Origin: JACMOY01 sp038322575
Lineage (GTDB): Bacteria > Actinomycetota > Actinomycetes > Actinomycetales > Angustibacteraceae
Assembly: GCA_038322575.1 (NCBI GenBank)
Contig: JBBQGB010000005.1
Location: forward strand, 1-64,000
Direction: 5' to 3'
DNA length: 64,000 bases
In this document: positions 24,634 to 33,101 of the stretch, one piece after another
Layout of the letters: every line of letters begins with the position of its first letter
How positions within the stretch are numbered: position 1 is the stretch's first letter
Translations under genes and position numbers: made by a program
Notes under the pieces: generated by a model
The model's input: only the letters and a program-made list of their open reading frames with translations
The model's database searches: none
What the model was told of the DNA's origin: nothing

Positions 24634-25848
24634 TCAGGCGCTGGCGACCGCGGCGGCCGTGTCGGGTGCGCGGTCGCGCCGCGGCTCGACGTACCGGCGG
24701 ATCGCGAGCGCGGCGGCCGCGCCCTCGCCGGCGGCCGAGGCCGCCTGCTTGGTGCTTCCGGCGCGGACGTCGCCCGCGGCGAAGACCCCCGGGTGGCTGG
24801 TCTGCAGCCCGACGTCGGTGACGACGAACCCGGCCTCGTCCAGGTCGGGCAGCCCCTCGACGTCGCCGGTGTTCGGCGAGAGCCCGATGAAGACGAAGAC
24901 CCCGTCGTAGGCCTCGTCCCGCTCGGCACCGGTGGTCGTGTCCTGCAGCCGCACGCTCGCCAGCCTGCCGTCGCCGTTGAACGCGGTGACCGTCGTGCTG
25001 GGCAGCACCGTCATGGCCGGGTTCTCGGCCACCTTCTCGCGCACCACGCTGCTCGCCGTCAGGGCCGGGCCGTTGGTCGCGATGGTGACGTCAGGCGAGA
25101 AGCGGGTGAGGAAGACGCCCTCCTCGCCCGCGCTGTTGCCCCCGCCGACCACCAGCAGCTTCTTGCCCTTGTAGAAGGCGCCGTCGCAGGTGGCGCAGAA
25201 GTGGACGCCGGCCCCGATGAAGTCGTCCTCACCGGGCACCCCGAGTCGGCGGTACGTCGAGCCCAGGGTGAGCAGGACGGCGGTCGCGGCGTACTGACGC
25301 CCGTCGCCGGTGCGCACGCAGCGGTACTCACCATCGACGTCCAGGGCCGCGACCGACTGGGCGGTGAGGATCTCGACGCCGAACCGCTCGGCCTGCTGGC
25401 GCAGCCGGTCGGCGAACTCCGAGCCGGTGACCCCCTCGGGGAAGCCGGGGAAGTTGTCCAGCCGCTCGGTGACGCCGGCCTGGCCGCCGACCCCGGCACG
25501 CTCGATCACCAGGGTGCTCAGGCCCTCGCGGGCGGTGTACAGCGCCGCCGTCAGACCGGCCGGGCCGGACCCGACGACGATGACGTCGTAGAACGGGTTC
25601 TTCGCCTCGGTGGTCAGGCCCAGCTTGGTGGCGAGCTCGGCGTTCGACGGCTCGACCAGCGTCGATCCGTCCTCGAACGCGAGCACCGGGATGATGCTCT
25701 TGCCGGCGTTGACCTCATTGACGAACGCCAGCCCCTCGGCGTCGGTGTCGATGTCGACGAACGAGTACTGCACGCGCTGCTCGCCGAGGAACTGCTTGGC
25801 CCGCTTGCAGTCCCCGCACCAGCTGGTTCCGTACACGACGAGTGGCAT
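24634..25848 (-). CDS. Mycoredoxin/glutaredoxin-thioredoxin reductase fusion
   Basis: 404 residues. Residues 1-85 form a glutaredoxin-fold domain (LVVYGTSWCGDCKRAKQFL) with active site CGDC at 11-14 and the IPVLAFEDG cis-Pro loop. Residues 88-390 are a thioredoxin-reductase-type flavoprotein: FAD motif VVGSGPAGLTAALY, redox-active CATC (about residue 218), NADPH motif VVGGGNSAGEEGVF and the C-terminal FAD motif GVFAAGDVRAGSTKQ. One chain thus joins electron donor and disulfide carrier. It may reduce mycothiol mixed disulfides or peroxiredoxins (inference). The start ATG 25848 has a leaderless -10 box 7 nt upstream. Confidence 0.93.
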   Translation of the reverse strand: MPLVVYGTSWCGDCKRAKQFLGEQRVQYSFVDIDTDAEGLAFVNEVNAGKSIIPVLAFEDGSTLVEPSNAELATKLGLTTEAKNPFYDVIVVGSGPAGLTAALYTAREGLSTLVIERAGVGGQAGVTERLDNFPGFPEGVTGSEFADRLRQQAERFGVEILTAQSVAALDVDGEYRCVRTGDGRQYAATAVLLTLGSTYRRLGVPGEDDFIGAGVHFCATCDGAFYKGKKLLVVGGGNSAGEEGVFLTRFSPDVTIATNGPALTASSVVREKVAENPAMTVLPSTTVTAFNGDGRLASVRLQDTTTGAERDEAYDGVFVFIGLSPNTGDVEGLPDLDEAGFVVTDVGLQTSHPGVFAAGDVRAGSTKQAASAAGEGAAAALAIRRYVEPRRDRAPDTAAAVASA

Positions 25849-25855
25849 GCCCAGA

Positions 25856-25861
25856 AGGCTA
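25856..25861 (-). promoter_or_regulatory. -10 box, leaderless promoter of the redoxin-reductase fusion
   Basis: TAGCCT on the minus strand, 7 nt before ATG 25848. Confidence 0.55.
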
Positions 25862-25934
25862 GTGCGGCACGGCGCGCGATCAAGGGGTGCGCAGGTGACG
25901 AGAGTCTGACAACTCGCGGCCGCTCACCAGGCGC

Positions 25935-27380
25935 TCACCAGGGTGAGGGGGCGTAGTCCTTGAGGAACAGGCCGTGCAGGTCGACGCCGAGCTCGCCGCG
26001 CACGACCGGGTCGTAGACGCGCGCCGCACCGTCGACCAGGTCGAGGGGCGCGTGGAACCCCTCGTCGGCCAGCCGCGCCTTCGTCGGGTGTGGCCGCTCG
26101 TCGGTGATCCAGCCGGTGTCGACGCTGGTCATCGCGATGCCGTCGGTGAGCAGGTCGGCGGCGCTGGTGCGGGTGAGCATGTTCAGCGCGGCCTTGGCCA
26201 TGTTGGTGTGCGGGTGGCCGGCGCCCTTGTACGCGCGGCCGAACTGACCCTCCATCGCCGAGACGTTGACGACGTAGGTGCGTCGGGCTGCGGACGCCGC
26301 GAGCGCCGACCGCAGCCGGCTGACCAGCACGAACGGCGCGGTGACGTTGCACAGCTGCACCTCGAGCAGCTCGAGCTCGTCGACCTCGTGCACCCGGGCG
26401 GTCCAGCTGTTCCGGGCGTCCAGGTCGGGGGCCAGGCCCGCCGCGTCGATGGCCGTCCCCGCGGCGACCCGCGCCAGGGACGCCGACCCGCTGGTCAGGG
26501 CGAGCGCGGTCAGGTCGGCGGGGGTCAGGCGCCCGGCGGGGGCGCCGGTGGTGAGGGCGTCGGGGTGCGTGCCCGGCACATGACCCAGCGCGAGCACCTG
26601 CGGCCGGGGACCGTCCGGCAGGGGCGCCAGCTCGGCCTCGACCAGCGCGGCGTAGCTGCCCGGCGACCGGCGGACGGTCTGCGCGGCGTTGTTGACCAGG
26701 ACGTCGAGCGGGCCGCGGGAGGCCACGGCGTCGGCCAGCGCGATCACCTGGGTGGGGTCGCGCAGGTCGATGCCGACGACGGTCAGGCGGTGCAGCCACC
26801 GGTCGGCGTCGGGCATGGCGGCGAACCGGCGCGCGGCGTCGTTCGGGAACCGGGTGGTGATCGTGGTGTCGGCGCCGTCGCGCAGCAGCCGCAGGGCGAT
26901 GTGCATGCCGATCTTGGCGCGTCCGCCCGTGAGCAGGGCGCGTCGTCCGGTGAGGTCGGTGCGGGCCTCGCGTCGCGCACGGTTCAGGGCCGCGCACGCC
27001 GGGCAGAGCTGGTGGTAGAACGCGTCGACGTCGCGGTAGCGGGTCTTGCACACGTAGCAGGAGCGGGCCCGGTGCAAGGTGCCGGCCAGCTCGGTGGTCG
27101 CGGCCCCGCCGAGCGGGAGGCCGCGCGTCTCGTCGTCGATCCGGTCGGGGGCACCGGTGGCGGTGGCCGCGGTCACGCGCAGGTCGGCGGCCGTCGCGGC
27201 GTCCTGGCGCTGCTTGCGCCGGCGCAGCTTGACGGCCTTGAACACCGCCGCGGTGGCCTCGCGGACGCGGACGGCGTCGTCGTGCTCGACCGGCAGCTGG
27301 TCCAGCTCGCGCAGCACCGACAGGCAGGTCGCGAGGCGCCCGGGGTCGATGCCGGACGCCGAGGGCAGCGTCGTGGTCAC
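25935..27380 (-). CDS. SDR-family oxidoreductase with N-terminal helical region and zinc ribbon
   Basis: 481 residues. An N-terminal Lys/Arg-rich region leads into a four-Cys ribbon (CYVCKTRYRDVDAFYHQLCPAC, split CxxC...CxxC). A short-chain dehydrogenase domain follows: TGGRAKIGMHIALRLL is the cofactor motif, then DLRDP, VLVNNAAQT and VVNVSAMEGQFG with the catalytic Ser. The expected YxxxK reads T-NMA-K in HTNMAKAALNML, so the Tyr general acid is missing although the Lys is kept. Activity is therefore uncertain. The ATG overlaps the purB stop by 4 bp, so it is translated with adenylosuccinate lyase. Confidence 0.85.
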   Translation of the reverse strand: MTTTLPSASGIDPGRLATCLSVLRELDQLPVEHDDAVRVREATAAVFKAVKLRRRKQRQDAATAADLRVTAATATGAPDRIDDETRGLPLGGAATTELAGTLHRARSCYVCKTRYRDVDAFYHQLCPACAALNRARREARTDLTGRRALLTGGRAKIGMHIALRLLRDGADTTITTRFPNDAARRFAAMPDADRWLHRLTVVGIDLRDPTQVIALADAVASRGPLDVLVNNAAQTVRRSPGSYAALVEAELAPLPDGPRPQVLALGHVPGTHPDALTTGAPAGRLTPADLTALALTSGSASLARVAAGTAIDAAGLAPDLDARNSWTARVHEVDELELLEVQLCNVTAPFVLVSRLRSALAASAARRTYVVNVSAMEGQFGRAYKGAGHPHTNMAKAALNMLTRTSAADLLTDGIAMTSVDTGWITDERPHPTKARLADEGFHAPLDLVDGAARVYDPVVRGELGVDLHGLFLKDYAPSPW

Positions 27381-28789
27381 GGGTGGTCGACCAGCTCGTC
27401 CACCAGGCGGGACGCGAGCCCGGTGTAGGTCGCGGGGGTCATCGCGGCCAGGCGCGCCTCGACGTCCGCCGGCAGCCCGAGCCCGGAGACGAACGCCCGC
27501 ACCCCCGGGCCGTCCACCCGTCGTCCGCGGGTGAGCTCCTTCAGCCGCTCATAGGGCTCGTCCATGCCGGGCACGCCGGCGATGCCGGCCGCGCGCATCG
27601 CCGACTGGACGGCCTCGCCCAGCACCTCCCAGTTGGCGTCCAGGTCGCGCACCATGGCTGCGGGGGCCGCGTCCAGCCCGGCCAGCCCGCGCCGGACGTT
27701 GTCGACGGCGACCAGCGAGTGGCCGAACGCGGTGCCGATGTTGCGCTGCATGGACGAGTCGGTCAGGTCGCGCTGCAGCCGCGAGGTGACCAGCGTCGAG
27801 GCCAGGACGTCGAGCAGCGCGGACGAGACCTCGAGGTTGGCCTCGGCGTTCTCGAAGCGGATCGGGTTGACCTTGTGCGGCATGGTCGAGGACCCGACGC
27901 TGCCCTGCCCGCGCACCTGGACGAAGTAGCCCAGCGAGATGTAGGTCCACACGTCCGTGCACAGGTTGTGCAGCACCCGGTTGAACCGCGCGAGGTCGGC
28001 GTAGAGCTCGGCCTGCCAGTCGTGCGACTCGATCTGGGTGGTCAGGGGGTTGAACGTCAGGCCCAGACCCCGGACGAACGAGCGCGAGACGTCGACCCAG
28101 TCGGTGGTGGGCACGGCGGCGACGTGCGCGCCGTACGTGCCGGTGGCGCCGTTGAGCTTGCCGAGGTACTCGGCGCCGGCGACCCGGGCCAGCTGGCGGC
28201 GCAGCCGGTGGGCGAGCACCGCGAGCTCCTTGCCCAGCGTGGTGGGGGTGGCGGGCTGGCCGTGGGTGCGGGCGAGCATCGGCACCTCGCGCAGCTCGCG
28301 CGCCAGGGTGGCGACGTCGTCGACCAGCACTGTCGCCGCCGGCAGCCAGACCCCGGCCACCGCGCCGCGCACCATCAGGGCGTAGGACAGGTTGTTCACG
28401 TCCTCGCTGGTGCAGCAGAAGTGCACCAGCTCGGTCAGGTCGGCGAGCGGGCCGGTCATCCGGCGCTTGAGGTAGTACTCGACGGCCTTGACGTCGTGCA
28501 CCGTCTCGCGCTCGATCGCGGCGAGCTCGGCGACGTCGCCCGGACCGAAGTCGGCCACCACCTGGCGCAGCGCGGCCTGCTCGCCGGACGTCAGGACCCG
28601 GGCTCCGGGCACGGCGCCGACGGTGGTCAGGTGGATCAACCACTCGACCTCGACGCGCACGCGCTCGCGGTTCAGGGCCGCCTCGGACAGGTGCTCGACC
28701 AGGGGGGCCACGGTGGGGCGGTAGCGGCCGTCGAGGGCGCCCAGGGCGAGCCCGGCGTCGGCCAGCGGGGTGAGGGTCACGTGCTCCAT
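27377..28789 (-). CDS. purB: Adenylosuccinate lyase
   Basis: 470 residues from ATG 28789. It cleaves SAICAR and adenylosuccinate in purine synthesis, releasing fumarate. Fumarase-superfamily signatures are present: the flexible loop GSVGSSTMPHKVNPIRFE, TSEDVNNLSYAL (first conserved region) and ARTHGQPATPTTLGKE (second, with the catalytic His). Length and motif order match PurB of the longer, E. coli-like group. A -10 box directly upstream makes it the first gene of a leaderless purB-SDR operon. Confidence 0.96.
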   Translation of the reverse strand: MEHVTLTPLADAGLALGALDGRYRPTVAPLVEHLSEAALNRERVRVEVEWLIHLTTVGAVPGARVLTSGEQAALRQVVADFGPGDVAELAAIERETVHDVKAVEYYLKRRMTGPLADLTELVHFCCTSEDVNNLSYALMVRGAVAGVWLPAATVLVDDVATLARELREVPMLARTHGQPATPTTLGKELAVLAHRLRRQLARVAGAEYLGKLNGATGTYGAHVAAVPTTDWVDVSRSFVRGLGLTFNPLTTQIESHDWQAELYADLARFNRVLHNLCTDVWTYISLGYFVQVRGQGSVGSSTMPHKVNPIRFENAEANLEVSSALLDVLASTLVTSRLQRDLTDSSMQRNIGTAFGHSLVAVDNVRRGLAGLDAAPAAMVRDLDANWEVLGEAVQSAMRAAGIAGVPGMDEPYERLKELTRGRRVDGPGVRAFVSGLGLPADVEARLAAMTPATYTGLASRLVDELVDHP

Positions 28790-28795
28790 GGTCCC

Positions 28796-28801
28796 AGACT
28801 C
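28796..28801 (-). promoter_or_regulatory. -10 box, leaderless promoter of purB
   Basis: GAGTCT on the minus strand, 6 nt before ATG 28789. Confidence 0.45.
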
Positions 28802-28869
28802 CAGGGGGTTCCCGACTCGGGCGCCTACTCCGTGGACCCGCTGTCCTGGCCGGACAGGGGCCTGCGCGC

Positions 28870-29649
28870 CTACTCGGCCGTGAGTCGCATCATCGAGAAC
28901 GACGCCCCCTGGGGGTCGGCGGCCACGCACAGCCGACCCTGCGGGGTGTCGAACGGGGGCTGCAGCAGCGTCCCCCCCAGCCGCTGGACGGCGGCGGCAG
29001 CGGCGTCGGTGTCGTCGACGTTGAAGATGACGCCCCAGTGGGCCGGAACCTGGTCGGGGACGCCGTCGGGCATCGACCCCATGCCCCCGGCCATCCGGCC
29101 ACCGGCCTCGAACGTCGCGTAGCGACCCGGCGGGGGCATCGGCACCTCGTCGTAGGTGAAGCCGAACACGGTGGCGTAGAACGCCTGGGCGGCGTCGACG
29201 TCGCGGGTGAGCAGCTCGTTCCAGCCGACGGTGCCCGGGACGTTGTTGACCTGCGACCGAATCATCTCACCCGCCTGCCACAGGCCCACGGCCGCGCCGG
29301 TCGGGTCGACGACCATGCCCATCCGGCCCGACGTCATCACGTCCATCGGCGGGAACATCGAGGTGCCGCCGGCGGCCTGCGCCGCGGCCACCGTCGCGTC
29401 GACGTCCTCGGTCGCAAGGTAGGTCACCCACACGGTGGGGGTGTCGCCCTCGGCGGCCATCCCGTTGATCGCGGTGACCGCAAGGCCGTCCTGCAGGGCG
29501 ATCGTGTAGCCGCCCGTCTCGGGGGGCCCGACCTGCAGGTCCCAGCCGAAGAGCTGGCGGTAGAACTCGCCCGCTGCGTGCGGGTCGCTGGTGCTCAGGT
29601 CGGTCCAGCAGGGGGTGCCGGCGGGCCAGGCGGAGTCACGGGTGCTCAT
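28870..29649 (-). CDS. Two-domain VOC (glyoxalase/bleomycin-resistance fold) protein
   Basis: 259 residues made of two similar halves. Each begins with a motif of the type PCWTDLSTSDPHAAGEFYRQLFGW (second: GTVGWNELLTRDVDAAQAFYATVFGF) and ends in a metal- or substrate-site strand. It resembles the actinobacterial two-domain group that includes the mycobacterial 27-30 kDa secreted antigen CFP30B. No signal peptide is visible. The enzyme role is unknown; fold assignment is firm. Confidence 0.9.
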   Translation of the reverse strand: MSTRDSAWPAGTPCWTDLSTSDPHAAGEFYRQLFGWDLQVGPPETGGYTIALQDGLAVTAINGMAAEGDTPTVWVTYLATEDVDATVAAAQAAGGTSMFPPMDVMTSGRMGMVVDPTGAAVGLWQAGEMIRSQVNNVPGTVGWNELLTRDVDAAQAFYATVFGFTYDEVPMPPPGRYATFEAGGRMAGGMGSMPDGVPDQVPAHWGVIFNVDDTDAAAAAVQRLGGTLLQPPFDTPQGRLCVAADPQGASFSMMRLTAE

Positions 29650-29655
29650 GGGGCC

Positions 29656-29661
29656 ACCGTG
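29656..29661 (-). promoter_or_regulatory. -10 box, leaderless promoter of the VOC gene
   Basis: CACGGT on the minus strand, 6 nt before ATG 29649. Confidence 0.4.
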
Positions 29662-29694
29662 GCAGCAGCCACCGACAGCGGCAAGGGGCTGGGG

Positions 29695-29919
29695 TCAGAG
29701 CTTGGTCAGCTTGGTGCTGGGCAGCGGGATCCGGCGGCAGGTCGAGCCGAAGTTCACGACGACCTCGTGGTCGCCGGTCTTCTCGATCACCCGGCCCAGC
29801 CCGTGCCGGTCGTGCACCACCTGGTCGTCGATCTCGTAGCTCTCGCCGGGCCCGGGGTCGGGGACGTTGAACGGGCTGCCGGGGATGACCCGCCGCTGAC
29901 CTGACGCGCGTGGCTTCAT
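29695..29919 (-). CDS. Small conserved basic protein, beta-barrel (CarD/Tudor-like) candidate
   Basis: 74 residues from ATG 29919. After a basic N-terminal tail, the segment YEIDDQVVHDRHGLGRVIEKTGDHEVVVNFG resembles the short SH3/Tudor-like barrel seen in CarD-type and UvrD-tail domains (xxGDxVxHxxFGxGxV). I do not recognise a named family. A role in nucleic-acid or RNA polymerase contact is inference from this pattern. It has its own leaderless promoter. Confidence 0.7.
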   Translation of the reverse strand: MKPRASGQRRVIPGSPFNVPDPGPGESYEIDDQVVHDRHGLGRVIEKTGDHEVVVNFGSTCRRIPLPSTKLTKL

Positions 29920-29925
29920 GCTCCG

Positions 29926-29931
29926 AGTGTG
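29926..29931 (-). promoter_or_regulatory. -10 box, leaderless promoter of the small barrel protein
   Basis: CACACT on the minus strand, 6 nt before ATG 29919; supports that start over one 7 codons upstream. Confidence 0.45.
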
Positions 29932-29986
29932 CACCCTCACGGTGCCCCCCGTCCCCCCTGCCGGCGGGGCCGGCCCCCCGGTCGGC

Positions 29987-31381
29987 TCAGCGGACGGGGG
30001 TGTCGACCGGGTCGCCGACGACGATGTTCAGGCTGCGCGGCCAGGTGAAGTAGCGCACCGAGAGGTTGATCAAGGTGGCCAGGCGGTTGCGGTTGCCCAC
30101 CAGCGTGACGATGTGCAGGCCCAGCCACGACACCCAGGCGAGGAACCCCTTGAGCCGCAGGCCGAACGGCAGCTGCACGACGGCGTCGCTGCGGCCGATG
30201 GTGGCCATCGTGCCCTTGTCCTTGTAGTGGAACTCCTGCGTCGTGGCACCGGCGAGCAGCCGCCGGATCTGGATCCCGGCGTGCCTGCCGCCCTGGATGG
30301 CGGGCTGGGCGAGCTGGGCGAGCGGCTGGCCGGTGGCCGCGACGTCCCCGACCGCGAAGACCTCGGGGAACCCGGTGATCCGCAGGTCGGGCTCGACCAG
30401 CACCCGACCGCCGGCACCGGTGGGCAGGTGCCAGTCGCCGACCACGGGGACGGCGGTCACGCCGGTGGCCCAGATCGTCGCTGCGGCGGGGATGACCTCG
30501 GTGGCGCCGTCCGGTCCCTGGACGACGACCTCCGAGGGGCCGACCTCTTTGACCGAGGTGCCCAGCCGCAGGTCGACACCGCGCTTGCGCAGCGCCTTAG
30601 CCGCGTAGTCGCGCAGCTTGGGGTGGAACGGCCCGAGCACCACGTCGGACATCTCGACCAGGACGATCCTGACGTCGTTGACGTCGATCTCGGGGTAGGC
30701 GACGGGGACGGCCTCGTTGCGCAGCTCGGCGAGCGCGCCGGCCATCTCGACCCCGGTGGCGCCGCCGCCGACGACGACGAAGACCGGGGCCGGGGCGGTG
30801 TCGCGGTGCGCCGACACCCGCTCGAGCGCGCTGAGCACCCGGTCGCGGGCGGCGATCGCCCCGGCGCGGGTGTAGATCGTGATCGAGTTCTCGGCCGCAC
30901 CCGGGATGCCGAAGTAGTTGGTGGCCACGCCCGTGCTGACGACGAGGTAGTCGTAGGGCAGCGGAGCGCCCTCGTCCAGGTGCACGAGGTGCGCGACCGG
31001 GTCGACTCCCGTGACGGCGGCGCGCCGGAAGGTCGTGTTGCGGTAGCGACTCGCGTAGGCGCGCAGGGCGTAGGTCACGTCGCCGGGGTTCAGCCCGCCG
31101 GTCGCCACCTGGTAGAGCAGCGGTTGGAACGTGTTGTACGGGTGGCGGTCGACGAGGATGACGTCCGCGTCGGCGACGCTCAGCTGGCGCACCGCGGACA
31201 GCCCCGCGAAACCGCCGCCGACGACGACGACCCGCGGGCGCGCTGCCTTCGTGGCGCCGGCGCTGGGCGCAGCGAGCAGGGTGGTGTCGGCGTTGCTGAT
31301 GGCGGTCCTCCAGGAAGGGGGGCGTTCGGCGGGGCGACGCTGTCCCTCGTGATCGTCAACAGTAGGGACTGGCGCGATCAT
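29987..31381 (-). CDS. ndh: Type II NADH dehydrogenase (NDH-2)
   Basis: About 464 residues from ATG 31381. It oxidises NADH and reduces menaquinone at the inner face of the membrane without pumping protons. FAD motif VVVVGGGFAGLSAVRQL, NAD motif VVGGGATGVEMAGAL, and EVFAVGDVAATGQPLAQLAQPAIQGG are present, and the C-terminal amphipathic region (KGFLAWVSWLGLHIVTLVGNRNRL) anchors it to the membrane. The first 40 residues are not conserved-looking. A strong GGAGG lies 6 nt before an in-frame ATC at 31300, so translation from a rare ATC start is an alternative. Confidence 0.92.
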   Translation of the reverse strand: MIAPVPTVDDHEGQRRPAERPPSWRTAISNADTTLLAAPSAGATKAARPRVVVVGGGFAGLSAVRQLSVADADVILVDRHPYNTFQPLLYQVATGGLNPGDVTYALRAYASRYRNTTFRRAAVTGVDPVAHLVHLDEGAPLPYDYLVVSTGVATNYFGIPGAAENSITIYTRAGAIAARDRVLSALERVSAHRDTAPAPVFVVVGGGATGVEMAGALAELRNEAVPVAYPEIDVNDVRIVLVEMSDVVLGPFHPKLRDYAAKALRKRGVDLRLGTSVKEVGPSEVVVQGPDGATEVIPAAATIWATGVTAVPVVGDWHLPTGAGGRVLVEPDLRITGFPEVFAVGDVAATGQPLAQLAQPAIQGGRHAGIQIRRLLAGATTQEFHYKDKGTMATIGRSDAVVQLPFGLRLKGFLAWVSWLGLHIVTLVGNRNRLATLINLSVRYFTWPRSLNIVVGDPVDTPVR

Positions 31382-31499
31382 CCGCCCACCGGTGGCCCGC
31401 TCGTCCCCGCGGTCGCCGGCGCTGGTTAGCATCTCGATGTCGCCGGCTGGATCGTGATGACCCCGGCTAGAGCCGCCTATCCGAAGAGGTGCACCCCGC

Positions 31500-32195
31500 G
31501 TGAGCGAGAACCCCCGCCAGAACGTCATGTTCGCCAGCAACGGCCACGAGGCCCACGGCTACCTGGCCCTGCCCCCCTCGGGGACGGGGCCCGGCGTCAT
31601 CGTGATCCAGGAGTGGTGGGGGCTGGACGACCACATCGCCGCCGTCACCGACCGGCTCGCGGCCGAGGGTTTCGTCGCCCTGGCCCCCGACCTGTACGGC
31701 GGCCGGGTGGCGCACGACGCGGCCGAGGCCGGCCAGATGATGAGCGACCTGCCGGTCGCCCAGTCCGCGACCGACCTCGGCGGTGCCGTCGACTACCTGC
31801 TGGCCCACGACGCGGTGACGTCGTCGTCCGTGGGTGCCGTCGGGTTCTGCATGGGTGGCGGGTTCGTGCTGCTGCTGGCCGCCCAGCAGGGCGTCAAGGT
31901 CGGTGCGGCCGTGCCGTTCTACGGCGTCGGCCCAGCGGTGCCGGACGCCTACGCCGGGGTCAGCGCCGCCGTCCAGGGCCACTACGGCGAGAGCGACGGC
32001 TTCTACCCCGTCGACCAGGCCCGCGCGCAGGAGGCCCAGATCCGCAGCGAGTCCGGTGCCGAGGTCGAGTTCTTCTACTACCCGGCCGGCCACGCGTTCC
32101 ACAACGACGAGAACAAGCTCGGCACGTACGACAAGGCCTCGGCCGACCTGGCGTGGTTGCGCACCGTCGAGTTCCTGCGCTCGCACCTCGCCTGA
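31500..32195 (+). CDS. Dienelactone hydrolase family protein
   Basis: 231 residues. An alpha/beta hydrolase with the DLH pattern: GVIVIQEWWGLDDHIAAVTDRLAAEGFVALAPDLYGG, the nucleophile elbow GFCMGGGF with Cys in place of Ser, and the catalytic His in AGHAFHND. DLH enzymes open lactone rings in chloroaromatic breakdown, but most genomic copies act on unknown esters. GTG 31500 is preceded by AAGAGGT. It is divergent from ndh and followed by a diiron protein and phenylacetate genes. Confidence 0.93.
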   Translation: MSENPRQNVMFASNGHEAHGYLALPPSGTGPGVIVIQEWWGLDDHIAAVTDRLAAEGFVALAPDLYGGRVAHDAAEAGQMMSDLPVAQSATDLGGAVDYLLAHDAVTSSSVGAVGFCMGGGFVLLLAAQQGVKVGAAVPFYGVGPAVPDAYAGVSAAVQGHYGESDGFYPVDQARAQEAQIRSESGAEVEFFYYPAGHAFHNDENKLGTYDKASADLAWLRTVEFLRSHLA

Positions 32196-32246
32196 GCGAC
32201 GTGTGGGACGGCGGCCCGGCCGCCGTCCCACACGTCCCTGTGCCAC

Positions 32247-32252
32247 TAGCGT
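32247..32252 (+). promoter_or_regulatory. -10 box for the diiron protein gene
   Basis: TAGCGT. Transcription would begin near 32259, at a GTG. A second GTG at 32301 has AAGGA 5 nt upstream, so either a leaderless or a 42-nt leader start is possible. Confidence 0.5.
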
Positions 32253-32300
32253 GCTCCGGTGTGCACCAATCCGGGTGCTGCGGTGCACCGAAGGACGGTC

Positions 32301-33098
32301 GTGGCTTTCGCAATCGATGAGTACGCCAGAACCGCTGCCCCCGTGCAGTGGGACGACCTCGACCTCGCAGGGGCGTTCGCCGCCCAGCCGCTGTCAGCCG
32401 GGGCGCTGCGGTGCCTGCGCTACATGTGCGACATCGAGTCCTACACGGTCTGCTACCTGCGTGACCTGCTGCTCACGCCGTCGCACAACGACCCCGAGAT
32501 CACGACGTTCCTGACCATGTGGAACTACGAGGAGTACTGGCACGGTGAGGTCCTCGCCGACGTCCTGGCCGCCCACGGGGTGCCCACCGGTGACGCCCAC
32601 ATGCGTGAGGTTCGCGAGCGCGGCGGCTGGAGGAGCAGGCTCGACCCGATCAAGCAGTCGTTGCTGGCCAACCTGATCGGCGAGGACTTCGTCGCCACCC
32701 ACATGACGTGGGGCGCCGTCAACGAGTGGTCGACGCACGCCGGCTACGCGAGCCTGATGCGCATCGAGCAGCACCCGGTGCTCACCGAGCTGCTCACCCG
32801 GATCATCAAGCAGGAGACGCGGCACATCGCGTTCTACAACAGCCAGGCGCGCGAGCGGCTGACCCGCAGCCGCAAGGCCCAGCGGATCACCAGGTTCGCG
32901 CTGGACAAGGCATGGAACCCCGTGGGTTCGGGCGTCATGCCCGACGCCGAGGTCGAGTTCCTGCTGACCTTCCTGATGGGTGGCCCCGAGGGCCGCGCCG
33001 AGGCGCGCAAGATCGACGCCAAGATCGACTCGCTGCCAGGGTTGGCGGGTCTGGGCATCGTCGAGCGGGCCCTGGACCGGCGCTCGATCCCGGCCTGA
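32301..33098 (+). CDS. Ferritin-like diiron protein (acyl-ACP desaturase/AurF-like fold)
   Basis: 265 residues from GTG 32301. All-helical sequence with two ExxH iron-ligand motifs: YEEYWHGEVLADVL (about residues 74-87) and KQETRHIAFYNSQAR (about 170-184). Further acidic residues in MCDIESYT and IGEDFVATHM could supply the remaining ligands. This is the layout of the ferritin-like superfamily that includes stearoyl-ACP desaturases and N-oxygenases. The substrate is unknown. The next gene on the opposite strand is paaK, but a direct link is not shown. Confidence 0.8.
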   Translation: MAFAIDEYARTAAPVQWDDLDLAGAFAAQPLSAGALRCLRYMCDIESYTVCYLRDLLLTPSHNDPEITTFLTMWNYEEYWHGEVLADVLAAHGVPTGDAHMREVRERGGWRSRLDPIKQSLLANLIGEDFVATHMTWGAVNEWSTHAGYASLMRIEQHPVLTELLTRIIKQETRHIAFYNSQARERLTRSRKAQRITRFALDKAWNPVGSGVMPDAEVEFLLTFLMGGPEGRAEARKIDAKIDSLPGLAGLGIVERALDRRSIPA

Positions 33099-33101
33099 GC
33101 A

